A DNA stretch of 6,582 bases. It comes from Candidatus Hebobacteria bacterium. GTDB lineage: Bacteria > Armatimonadota > Hebobacteria > Hebobacterales > Hebobacteraceae. Below, in pieces: positions 1 to 6,171 of the stretch. A program made the position numbers and the translations under genes. Below the pieces are notes generated by a model that saw only the letters and a list, made by a program, of their open reading frames with translations, had not been told where the DNA came from and made no database searches. The DNA is taken from contig JALGTT010000070.1 in NCBI GenBank assembly GCA_029821235.1, positions 1 through 6,582 on the forward strand, written 5' to 3'. How positions within the stretch are numbered: position 1 is the first letter of the stretch; each line of letters opens with the position of its first letter.

Positions 1-911
1 GCGCGCAGGTCCCACTTGCTGACCACCAGCACCTGGGCCCTCCCCTCTTCGTGCGCCCTTCCCGCGATCCGCTTGTCCTGGTCCGTGAGGCCCTCGCCGG
101 CATCTATCAGGGTGAGGGCGACGTCGCACCTCTCGATCGCGCCGAAGGCGCGGAGCACGCTGTAGTACTCGAAGGCCTCCGTAACCTTGCTCTTCCGCCT
201 GACGCCCGCGGTGTCGATCAACACCAGGGAACGGCCGCGCCACTGATACGGGGTGTCGATCGAATCCCGGGTGGTCCCCGGTTTGTCGTCCACCACGGCC
301 CGGTCCTCGTCGAGGATGACGTTGAGGAGAGAGGACTTGCCGACATTGGGGCGGCCGACGATGGCGATGCGGATCACGTCCTCGCCCTCCGGGAGCGGCT
401 CCGTCTCCGGAAGGTGTTCCCAGATGCGGTCCAGCAGGTCGTCCACCATCAGCCCGTGCGCGGCCGACACCGCGATCACCTCACCCAGGGCGAGGGCGTA
501 GAACCCCGGCACCTCCTCCTCGCGGCGGCGGCTCTCCACCTTGTTGGCGGTGACGATCACCGGCTTCCCGGTGCGGCGGAGCATCTCTGCGATCTCGTGG
601 TCGAAGCCGGCCAGTCCCTCCTTGGCGTCCACCACGAAGACGATGACATCGGCCTCCTCGATGGCGAACTGGACCTGGCGAACGATCTCGCGCTCGAGGT
701 TTCCGCCCTCGGTCTGGAGACCGCCGGTGTCAATCAGGGTGAATCGTTTCCCGTGCCACTCGCAATCGGCGTAGACGCGGTCGCGGGTGATGCCAGGCGT
801 GGGCTCCTCGATGGCGATGCGGCGGCCGGCCAGGCGGTTGAAGAGGGTGGACTTGCCCACATTGGGGCGGCCCACGATCGCCACCACACCTCGATCCCGC
901 TTCTCGCTCAT
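1..911 (-). CDS. der: GTPase Der (EngA), ribosome assembly; 3' end cut by the window edge
   Basis: Der is an essential tandem-domain GTPase that acts in the cytoplasm on maturation of the 50S ribosomal subunit. The visible 303 residues hold two complete-looking GTPase cores. Domain 1 has the P-loop GRPNVGKS at residues 14-21, PGITRD at 39-44, DTGG at 61-64, NKVE at 123-126 and SAAHG at 149-153. Domain 2 has GRPNVGKS at 186-193, PGTTRD at 211-216, DTAG at 233-236 and SKWD at 298-301. Family members are about 440-460 residues, so roughly 140 residues, including the C-terminal KH-like domain, lie beyond the left edge. The ATG start at 909-911 overlaps the stop of the upstream DUF512 gene as ATGA. 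A GAGG Shine-Dalgarno (918-921) lies 6 nt before it. Both G4 motifs depart from the usual NKxD (see findings). The double P-loop and domain order leave little doubt about the identity. Confidence 0.97.
   Translation of the reverse strand, partial: MSEKRDRGVVAIVGRPNVGKSTLFNRLAGRRIAIEEPTPGITRDRVYADCEWHGKRFTLIDTGGLQTEGGNLEREIVRQVQFAIEEADVIVFVVDAKEGLAGFDHEIAEMLRRTGKPVIVTANKVESRRREEEVPGFYALALGEVIAVSAAHGLMVDDLLDRIWEHLPETEPLPEGEDVIRIAIVGRPNVGKSSLLNVILDEDRAVVDDKPGTTRDSIDTPYQWRGRSLVLIDTAGVRRKSKVTEAFEYYSVLRAFGAIERCDVALTLIDAGEGLTDQDKRIAGRAHEEGRAQVLVVSKWDLR
908..911 (-). promoter_or_regulatory. ATGA stop/start overlap of the DUF512 gene and der
   Basis: The DUF512 stop TGA (908-910) overlaps the der ATG (909-911). 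With the GAGG at 918-921 placed 6 nt upstream, this is a classical translational-coupling junction that ties Der output to translation of the DUF512 gene. Confidence 0.85.
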
Positions 912-2224
912 CTCGCACCTCGCGTGCGCGCGTACTGCCCTATCGCCCTCACGGCCTCCCGCGGCCCCAGCGCGGGGACCACCTCCGCACCGGTCAGCCG
1001 CGCCATCTCCTCCAGCGTCATGCCGTCCAGCATCCCCTCCCCTTCTCTCACCGCGGTGGCCGGCAGGATCACCAGGTCCGCGGGCGGCATCTTCCGCAGG
1101 GCGCGTACGATGTCTCTCCCGCCGAGCAGCCCCGCGGTGGTGACGGTGCGGCCCAGCAGCCGATTCCGCACCACACACACGCCCACCTCGAGCGACCCCA
1201 GTCTCTCCAGTTCGCCGGCCAGCCCGGTCACCATCCCCGCGGCCATCTCTCCGGTCACCAGAGCCACGGAGATCCGGCCGCGCAGCCGCAACGGGCGAAG
1301 ACGCCGCAGCTCGTCCAGGAACAGCCTGGCGCACCCGATTCCATTGCCGTGCTGCCAGAACCCCTCGTAATCGGCGCGGCCCGGAAGCGGAATGCCCGTC
1401 AGCAAATAGAACTCGTCCGCGGCGAACACCAGGCGGGCGCCCAGGCGCCGCTTGAATTCCCTCTGCCAGGTGTGCACGCTCTCCAGCACGCGCCCGGCGA
1501 TGCGAGGGGTGACCCTGCGCAACCTGGGCAGGCCGCGCCGGTGCCGCGTGATTCCCACCGGCACCACGCCGATGGAGCGCACCCCCGGATACATCTCGGC
1601 GAGGTCGCGCACCGTGCGCTCCAGGCATTCCCCATCGTTCACTCCGGGGCATACCACTATCTGGGTGTGAAACTCAATGCCCCGCGCCGCCAGCCGCGCC
1701 ATCTCCTGGAGCGGGTCGGGAGTGGCGCGCCCGAACATCACCCTCCTCACCCCCGGGTCTGTGGCATGGACTGAGACATAGAGAGGAGACAGGAAATCCC
1801 GCACGATCCGGCGTCTGTCGGCCGGGGTGAGGTTGGTGAGGGTGACGAAGTTGGCGTGCAGGAAGGAGAGCCGGTAGTCGTCATCCCGCACGTACAAGGC
1901 GGCGCGCAGCCCGCGGGGTAACTGGGAGACGAAGCAGAAGGGACAGCGGTTGCGGCAGGTGCGCACGCCGTCGAAAACATCCTCGGAGAACCGCAGCCCC
2001 AGGTCCTCGTCCTCGTGTTTCTCGATGCGGAGGTGACGCAGGGAGCCGTCGGGTTTGCGAATGGTGAGGGAGACGCGCGGCTCGGCAATGAGGTAGCGGT
2101 AGTGGATGTAGTCCCGCGGGGCGCGGCGGTTGACGCGCACCACCGCGTCTCCCGGCTGCACGCCCGCGGCCGCCCCCAGGCTTCCCGGACGCACCGATAC
2201 CACCTGTGCCGGCTTGAGGCTCAA
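908..2224 (-). CDS. DUF512 protein with N-terminal PDZ domain and radical-SAM-like Fe-S motif
   Basis: A 438-residue protein of the DUF512 family, whose function is not established. Residues 3-65 look like a PDZ domain (VVSVRPGSLG, then GVQPGDAVVRVN). Next comes a CX3CX2C triad at C90, C94 and C97 (CRNRCPFCF), typical of a [4Fe-4S] cluster of the radical SAM type, followed by the family motifs DDDYRLSFLHANFVTLTNL (114-132) and SVHATDP (151-157). The C-terminal DUF512 part (about 210-430) carries QHGNGIG (291-297), VTGEMA (323-328) and TAGLLGGRDI (363-372). The frame extends upstream to 2338, but those residues overlap ispH and are low-complexity Arg/Gly. I prefer the TTG at 2222-2224, which overlaps the ispH stop as TTGA and puts the PDZ at the N-terminus. 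No well-spaced Shine-Dalgarno supports it; GTG at 2201-2203 is an alternative. The stop overlaps the der start. The family is sure, the start moderately so, the substrate unknown. Confidence 0.92.
   Translation of the reverse strand: MSLKPAQVVSVRPGSLGAAAGVQPGDAVVRVNRRAPRDYIHYRYLIAEPRVSLTIRKPDGSLRHLRIEKHEDEDLGLRFSEDVFDGVRTCRNRCPFCFVSQLPRGLRAALYVRDDDYRLSFLHANFVTLTNLTPADRRRIVRDFLSPLYVSVHATDPGVRRVMFGRATPDPLQEMARLAARGIEFHTQIVVCPGVNDGECLERTVRDLAEMYPGVRSIGVVPVGITRHRRGLPRLRRVTPRIAGRVLESVHTWQREFKRRLGARLVFAADEFYLLTGIPLPGRADYEGFWQHGNGIGCARLFLDELRRLRPLRLRGRISVALVTGEMAAGMVTGLAGELERLGSLEVGVCVVRNRLLGRTVTTAGLLGGRDIVRALRKMPPADLVILPATAVREGEGMLDGMTLEEMARLTGAEVVPALGPREAVRAIGQYARTRGAR
2221..2224 (-). promoter_or_regulatory. 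TTGA stop/start overlap of ispH and the DUF512 gene
   Basis: The ispH stop TGA (2221-2223) overlaps a TTG (2222-2224) in the frame of the DUF512 gene. GGGAG abuts the TTG without normal spacing, so initiation here would rely on termination-reinitiation coupling. The call depends on TTG being the true start. Confidence 0.5.
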
Positions 2225-3075
2225 CTCCCGGCGCTCTCGTCCGCGATTTTCCGCAGGCGGTCCACCACGCGCTGGATCATCCACTCCGGCGTGGAGGCGC
2301 CCGCGGTCACGCCCACGCGCGCAACCCCGGCAAGCCACTGCGGCTTCACCTCTTCGGCGGTTTCGATGTGATGGGTGTGCGCGCCCGCGCGCTCGCAGAT
2401 CTCCTTGAGCCGGGTGGTGTTGGCGGAGTTCCGGCCGCCCACCACGATCATCAGGGGCACCGTTTCGGCGAGTCTGCGCGCGCCCTCCTGGCGGGACACC
2501 GTGGCCTCGCAGATGGTGTTGAACACCCGCAACTCATCGCAGCGCGCCGCAAGCGCCCCCGCCACCTCCCGCAGGACCTCCGGCCGCTGCGTGGTCTGGA
2601 CCACCAGCCCGAACCGCTTGCGCGCGGGCAGCGCCTCCACGTCACGCGCGGCGGTGACGATATGGGCCTGGCGGTCGGACCGCGCGGCCAGCCCCTCCAC
2701 CTCCCGGTGCCCCGGGTCACCGAGGATGACCACCGCATAGCCCTCATCGCAAAGGGTCTTGATGTGCTGGTGGGCGCGGCTGACGAAGGGGCAGGTGGCG
2801 TCAATTACCTCCAGCCCGCGGGCGCGCGCCTCGGATTCCACCGAGGGGTCCACCCCGTGCGCGGACAGGACCACCGCGCCGCCGGTGATGTCGTCCAGGG
2901 ACTCCGCCGGTCGGACGCCGAGCTGCTCCAGGCGCGCGATCTCCTGGGGGTTGTGGATGAGCGGGCCCAGCGTGTGCACCGGCCGCGCCTTGTTCTCTGC
3001 AGCCCTGGCGACCAGTTCCAGCGCGCGCTTGACCCCGAAGCAGAAACCGGCATTCTGGGCGACGATGATCTCCAC
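2221..3075 (-). CDS. ispH: 4-hydroxy-3-methylbut-2-enyl diphosphate reductase (IspH/LytB)
   Basis: IspH catalyses the last step of the MEP pathway in the cytoplasm. It reduces HMBPP to a mixture of IPP and DMAPP using a [4Fe-4S] cluster. The 284-residue length is normal for the family. The three cluster ligands are present: C12 in NAGFCFGV, C95 in DATCPFV and C189 in NTICEAT. Substrate-pocket residues are also visible: H41 (LGPLIHN), H73 (SAHGV), H123 and the catalytic E125 (GHREVEG), S217 and N219 (RNSANT) and S261 (TAGAS). The GTG start at 3073-3075 gives the expected N-terminus, with AAGGGAG 5 nt upstream. The open frame continues to 3408, but that part overlaps the aminotransferase and reads as Arg-rich nonsense. 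The gene starts 11 bp after the aminotransferase stop and its own stop overlaps the next start, so it is probably co-transcribed with both neighbours. Confidence 0.98.
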   Translation of the reverse strand: MEIIVAQNAGFCFGVKRALELVARAAENKARPVHTLGPLIHNPQEIARLEQLGVRPAESLDDITGGAVVLSAHGVDPSVESEARARGLEVIDATCPFVSRAHQHIKTLCDEGYAVVILGDPGHREVEGLAARSDRQAHIVTAARDVEALPARKRFGLVVQTTQRPEVLREVAGALAARCDELRVFNTICEATVSRQEGARRLAETVPLMIVVGGRNSANTTRLKEICERAGAHTHHIETAEEVKPQWLAGVARVGVTAGASTPEWMIQRVVDRLRKIADESAGS

Positions 3076-3080
3076 GGCGT

Positions 3081-3087
3081 CTCCCTT
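3081..3087 (-). promoter_or_regulatory. Ribosome binding site of ispH, touching the aminotransferase stop
   Basis: AAGGGAG is followed by 5 nt and then GTG at 3073-3075. Its first A is the last base of the aminotransferase stop codon TGA (3087-3089), so ribosomes ending on that gene are placed directly at the ispH start. It supports the GTG start over upstream in-frame codons inside the aminotransferase gene. Confidence 0.75.
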
Positions 3088-4259
3088 CACCCGGCAGCGC
3101 GGGCGACGAACCGGGCCATGCGGGCCATTCCTTCCTCGAGAGTGGGCAGAGAGGTGGCATAGGAGCAGCGAACGAACCCCTCCCCGCACTCGCCGAAGGC
3201 GGTGCCGGGGACCACCGCGACCTTCTCCTCCTGCAGCAAGCGCTCGGCGAACTGCTCCGAGGTGAGGCCGGTGCGGGCAATGGAGGGGAACGCGTAGAAG
3301 GCTCCCTTGGGCTCGAAGCAGTCCAGCCCCATGTCGCGCAGCCGCCGCACGATCACGCGCCGCCTCTGGTCGTATTCCCTGCGCATGGCGGCAACCTCGC
3401 CGTCGCACCCGTACAGGACGTCAAGCGCGGCCTCTTGTGCCATGGTGGGCGCGCACATCACGGTGTAGGCGTGCACCTTGGCCATTCCGCCGATGAGGTC
3501 CTGCGGCCCGGCCGCGAACCCAAGCCGCCATCCGGTCATCGCCCACGCCTTGGAAAACCCCCCGATCAGCACGGTGCGGTCCCGCGCGCCGGGCAGCGCC
3601 GCCGCGGACACGTGCCCGCCATCGTAGTGCAGCTCGGCGTAGATCTCATCCGCGATCACGATCAGGTCATTTTGCTCGGCCCAACGCATCACACCCTCCA
3701 GCGCCTCCCGGTCCATCACCGCGCCGGTGGGGTTATTCGGATAGCACATCAACAGGGCGCGCGCGCGGTCGTCGCAGGCGGCCTCGAGGTCGCTCACCTG
3801 GACCTGGAAGTCGTGCTCCACGCGAGTGGGCACGGGCAGGGGGACGCCGCCGGCGAGTACAGTGCACGGGGGATAGGACACGAAGCAGGGCTGGGGAATC
3901 AGCACCGCCTCCCCGGGGTTGAGGATGGCCCGCAGGGCCAGGTCAATCGCCTCCGCCGCGCCGACCGTGATCAGCACCTCCCGGTCGGGATGGTAGGAGA
4001 GGCCGAACCTGCGCTCCAGGTAGGACGCCACCGCGTCCCGCAGTTCCTGGAGGCCACGGGTCGGGGTGTAGTGGGTGTGGCCCTTCTCCAGGGAATAGAT
4101 GGCGGACTCCCGGCCTCTCCAGGGGGTGGTGAAATCCGGCTCCCCGATGGCGAGCGAAATCGCATCGGGCATGCGCTCGACCAACTCGAAGAACTTTCTG
4201 ATGCCCGAAGGTGGGAGATCGGCGACGCGCTTGGCGACCCGTGAGTGCGAAGTGCTCAT
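3087..4259 (-). CDS. PLP-dependent class I/II aminotransferase, alanine transaminase (AlaT/YugH)-like
   Basis: A 390-residue fold-type I aminotransferase. The sequence shows the N-terminal PSGIRKFFELV (17-27), GEPDF (39-43), NNPTG (175-179, N176 contacting PLP), ADEIY (203-207, D204 pairing with the pyridine nitrogen, Y207), the Schiff-base lysine K237 in FSKAWAMTGWRLG, R245 for the phosphate and R364 (FVRCSYA) for the substrate carboxylate. The N-terminus, MCAPTMAQ (268-275) and EEKVAVVPGTAFG (344-356) match, from memory, B. subtilis YugH, described as the alanine transaminase AlaT (pyruvate plus glutamate to alanine plus 2-oxoglutarate). The Lrp-type regulator immediately upstream mirrors the B. 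subtilis alaR-alaT arrangement. Substrate specificity inside this subfamily cannot be fixed from motifs, so other amino acids such as aspartate or aromatics remain possible. The ATG start follows the regulator stop by 14 bp with only a weak AGG 10 nt upstream, which suggests coupling to the upstream gene. Confidence 0.93.
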   Translation of the reverse strand: MSTSHSRVAKRVADLPPSGIRKFFELVERMPDAISLAIGEPDFTTPWRGRESAIYSLEKGHTHYTPTRGLQELRDAVASYLERRFGLSYHPDREVLITVGAAEAIDLALRAILNPGEAVLIPQPCFVSYPPCTVLAGGVPLPVPTRVEHDFQVQVSDLEAACDDRARALLMCYPNNPTGAVMDREALEGVMRWAEQNDLIVIADEIYAELHYDGGHVSAAALPGARDRTVLIGGFSKAWAMTGWRLGFAAGPQDLIGGMAKVHAYTVMCAPTMAQEAALDVLYGCDGEVAAMRREYDQRRRVIVRRLRDMGLDCFEPKGAFYAFPSIARTGLTSEQFAERLLQEEKVAVVPGTAFGECGEGFVRCSYATSLPTLEEGMARMARFVARAAG

Positions 4260-4273
4260 GTCAGCATTGCCTG

Positions 4274-4753
4274 TCAGGGCGTGACGGGGAGACGCTTGTT
4301 CTCGGTGCGCTCGACCATGATGTCCCCGTCCACCTTGTAGCGCTTCAGCACAAAGTGGGTGGCGGTGCTGAGCACACTCTCGAGCGGAGCCAGGCGCTCT
4401 GCCACGAAGTAGGCCACCTCCCTCATGGTCTTGCCCTGCACCACCACCATCAGGTCATAGGTGCCGGACATGAGGTAGAGGGAGTGCACCTCCGGGAACT
4501 CCATGATGCGCGCGGCTATCGCGTCGAATCCCTGGCCGCGCTGGGGGGATACCCGCACCTCGATGAACCCGAAGACGCGCTCGCTGTCGGACTTGTCCCA
4601 GTCAACCACCGCGCGATACCGCCTGATGACCTTCTCGGCCTCCAGTTTCGCGATCTGTTTCTTGATGTCTTCCTCGGGGCGACCCAGGCGTTCCGCCAGT
4701 TGCGCGGCGGTGAGGCGTCCGTCCTGCTCCAGTGCGAGAAGAATGTCCTCCAT
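4274..4753 (-). CDS. Lrp/AsnC-family transcriptional regulator (AlaR-like)
   Basis: A 159-residue leucine-responsive-type DNA-binding protein. Residues 14-46 form the winged helix-turn-helix (LTAAQLAERLGRPEEDIKKQ and following, then KVIRRY). Residues 58-138 form the RAM effector/oligomerisation domain, with FGFIEVRVSP, the FPEVHSLYLMSGTYDLMVVV segment (86-105, G97 and D100 conserved) and the closing strand ATHFVLKRYK. Such proteins assemble into dimers and octamers and sense amino acids. The gene sits directly upstream of the aminotransferase and resembles B. subtilis YugG/AlaR, so control of the aminotransferase is the likely role; this is inferred from position. Its ATG has a good AGAGGGG (4759-4765) 5 nt upstream, and it begins 13 bp after the lpdA stop. 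The N-terminus is slightly shorter than in classical Lrp, but no upstream in-frame start is evident. There is no room for an operator between it and its neighbours, so any target must lie inside a gene or upstream of the window. Confidence 0.94.
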   Translation of the reverse strand: MEDILLALEQDGRLTAAQLAERLGRPEEDIKKQIAKLEAEKVIRRYRAVVDWDKSDSERVFGFIEVRVSPQRGQGFDAIAARIMEFPEVHSLYLMSGTYDLMVVVQGKTMREVAYFVAERLAPLESVLSTATHFVLKRYKVDGDIMVERTENKRLPVTP

Positions 4754-4766
4754 CGTTTCCCCTCTG

Positions 4767-6146
4767 CTATTTGTGTATCGCGATGCCCAACGCGTCCTCG
4801 GCCGCTTCCATCACGGGCTCGGCGAGCGAGGGGTGGGCGTGGACCATCTCCCCCACCTGCTCCGCGGTGGCTCCGAGGTGGAGGGCGAGCACCAGTTCGT
4901 GCACGAGGTCGCTGGCGTGCGGCCCGATGATGTGGCCGCCGACGATCTTGTGGTCCGCGGCGTCCATCACCAACTTGACCATGCCCTCTCTCTCGCCGTC
5001 GGCGATCGCTTTCCCGCAGGCGCGGTAGAAGAACTTGCCCACCTTGGTCTCTATCCCGCGCTCCTGGGCCTGGGCCTCCGTGAGGCCCACCGAGCCGATC
5101 TCCGGATGGGTGTAGACACAGGAGGGAATGGTGCGATAGTCCATCTCGGAGTTCCCTCCGGCCGCGTTGGCGACCGCCACCTTCCCCTCCGCGGAGGCGA
5201 CATGGGCCAGCAGGTAGCCGCCGATGAGGTCGCCGCAGGCGTAGACGCCCTCCACCGAGGTCTCCATGCGGGAGTTGACCTTCACCTGCCGGCGGTCCAT
5301 CTCGACGCCGATCTCCTGGAGGCCGATGTCCTCGCTGTTCGGCCAGCGCCCGACCGCGGACACCACCAACTGGGACCTGATCTCGCGCTGCTCGTCCCCG
5401 CGCGTGAAGCGCACCACCCGCCCCTCGTCGTCGGCCGCCACCTCGGTGACCCGCGAATCGGTGAAGATCTCGATCTTCTTCTTGCGCAGGGCGCGCGCCA
5501 ACTCGGCCGAGATCTCCTCATCCTCGGTGGGCACGATGCGCGGGAGCATCTCCACGATGGCGACCTTGCAGCCGGCCGCGCTGAATATCTCCGCGAACTC
5601 GACGCCGATCACGCCGCCGCCGATGATGGTCATGCTCTCGGGCAGGTGGTCCAGTTCCAGCACCTGGTCGCTGGTGAGTACCGTAGGGGTGTGACAGCCG
5701 GGGACGGGCAGAGAGGCGGGAACGGAGCCGGTGGCCACCACCAACTTGTCTCCCCGGACGATCTCTTCCTTGCCCCCGGTATCCACGGACACGGTGCGGG
5801 AGTCCACCAGACGCCCGCGGCCCGCGATCACATTTATCCCGTTGTGCTTCATCAAGAATTCGATGCCCTTGACCAACTGATTCACCACCCGCGCCTTCCG
5901 CTGAACCACTGCGGGCCAGTTCACCCCCTTGAACTCGCCCTCGATTCCATAGCGGTTGAGGTCGCGCGCGATGCGGGCGACTTCGGCCGATCTGAGCAGG
6001 GCCTTGCTGGGGATGCAGCCACGGTTCAAGCACACTCCGCCCAGTCGGTCCTGCTCGATGAGGGTGACCTCGCAATCGAGTTGACGAGCGCGGATGGCGG
6101 CTACGTATCCTGCCGGACCCCCTCCGAGGATTACAACATGAGCCAC
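4767..6146 (-). CDS. lpdA: Dihydrolipoyl dehydrogenase (E3)
   Basis: This FAD-dependent enzyme reoxidises dihydrolipoamide with NAD+ and is the E3 component of pyruvate and other 2-oxoacid dehydrogenases and of the glycine cleavage system. The 459 residues are full length. The FAD fingerprint GGGPAG is at 8-13, the redox-active disulfide C39/C44 in CLNRGCIPSK, an NAD-binding GGGVIG at 176-181, the second FAD motif VYACGD at 301-306, and the catalytic base pair H438/E443 in HAHPSLAE at the dimer interface. The CX4C spacing and the C-terminal His-Glu dyad separate it from mercuric and glutathione reductases. The start is GTG at 6144-6146, fixed by a perfect AGGAGG 8 nt upstream. No E1, E2 or lipoyl-domain gene is visible in the window, so the complex it serves cannot be read from context. 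It follows the TPR gene by 25 bp and precedes the regulator by 13 bp. Confidence 0.97.
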   Translation of the reverse strand: MAHVVILGGGPAGYVAAIRARQLDCEVTLIEQDRLGGVCLNRGCIPSKALLRSAEVARIARDLNRYGIEGEFKGVNWPAVVQRKARVVNQLVKGIEFLMKHNGINVIAGRGRLVDSRTVSVDTGGKEEIVRGDKLVVATGSVPASLPVPGCHTPTVLTSDQVLELDHLPESMTIIGGGVIGVEFAEIFSAAGCKVAIVEMLPRIVPTEDEEISAELARALRKKKIEIFTDSRVTEVAADDEGRVVRFTRGDEQREIRSQLVVSAVGRWPNSEDIGLQEIGVEMDRRQVKVNSRMETSVEGVYACGDLIGGYLLAHVASAEGKVAVANAAGGNSEMDYRTIPSCVYTHPEIGSVGLTEAQAQERGIETKVGKFFYRACGKAIADGEREGMVKLVMDAADHKIVGGHIIGPHASDLVHELVLALHLGATAEQVGEMVHAHPSLAEPVMEAAEDALGIAIHK

Positions 6147-6154
6147 GGCTACTG

Positions 6155-6160
6155 CCTCCT
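6155..6160 (-). promoter_or_regulatory. Ribosome binding site of lpdA
   Basis: A perfect AGGAGG lies in the 25-bp gap after the TPR gene, 8 nt before the GTG at 6144-6146. It decides the GTG start: the nearby ATG at 6137-6139 is out of frame and runs into a stop after one codon. This is the strongest Shine-Dalgarno in the window. Confidence 0.85.
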
Positions 6161-6171
6161 GTAGAGAATTC

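Noticed and set aside
331..880. Near-identical DNA segments around 335-356 and 852-872
   Set aside because: These encode the two GRPNVGKS P-loops of Der; the repeat reflects the ancient tandem GTPase domains, not a mobile or recombining repeat.
51..1370. A 439-codon plus-strand open frame across der and the DUF512 gene
   Set aside because: It spans two genes on the other strand, shows no domain or plausible initiation signal, and degenerates into Ser/Arg/Pro-rich sequence. It is a G+C shadow.
3076..3408. N-terminal extension of ispH
   Set aside because: The extra codons overlap the aminotransferase gene and encode Arg-rich sequence unlike IspH; the GTG at 3073-3075 has its own Shine-Dalgarno and gives the standard N-terminus.
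2368..4244. Plus-strand open frames opposite ispH and the aminotransferase
   Set aside because: They are low-complexity (His, Arg, Gly, Ala), match no family I know, and lie antisense to enzymes whose active-site residues are intact.
4503..6164. A 553-codon plus-strand open frame antisense to lpdA and the regulator
   Set aside because: It lies opposite two genes with complete catalytic and domain motifs. Its translation is His/Gly/Ala/Asp/Leu-rich with no recognisable domain, which is the usual product of third-position G+C bias read on the opposite strand.
6147..6171. A possible promoter in the largest intergenic gap, before lpdA
   Set aside because: The 25 bp hold the lpdA Shine-Dalgarno and nothing resembling a -35/-10 pair; they are too short for an independent promoter unless it lies within the TPR gene.
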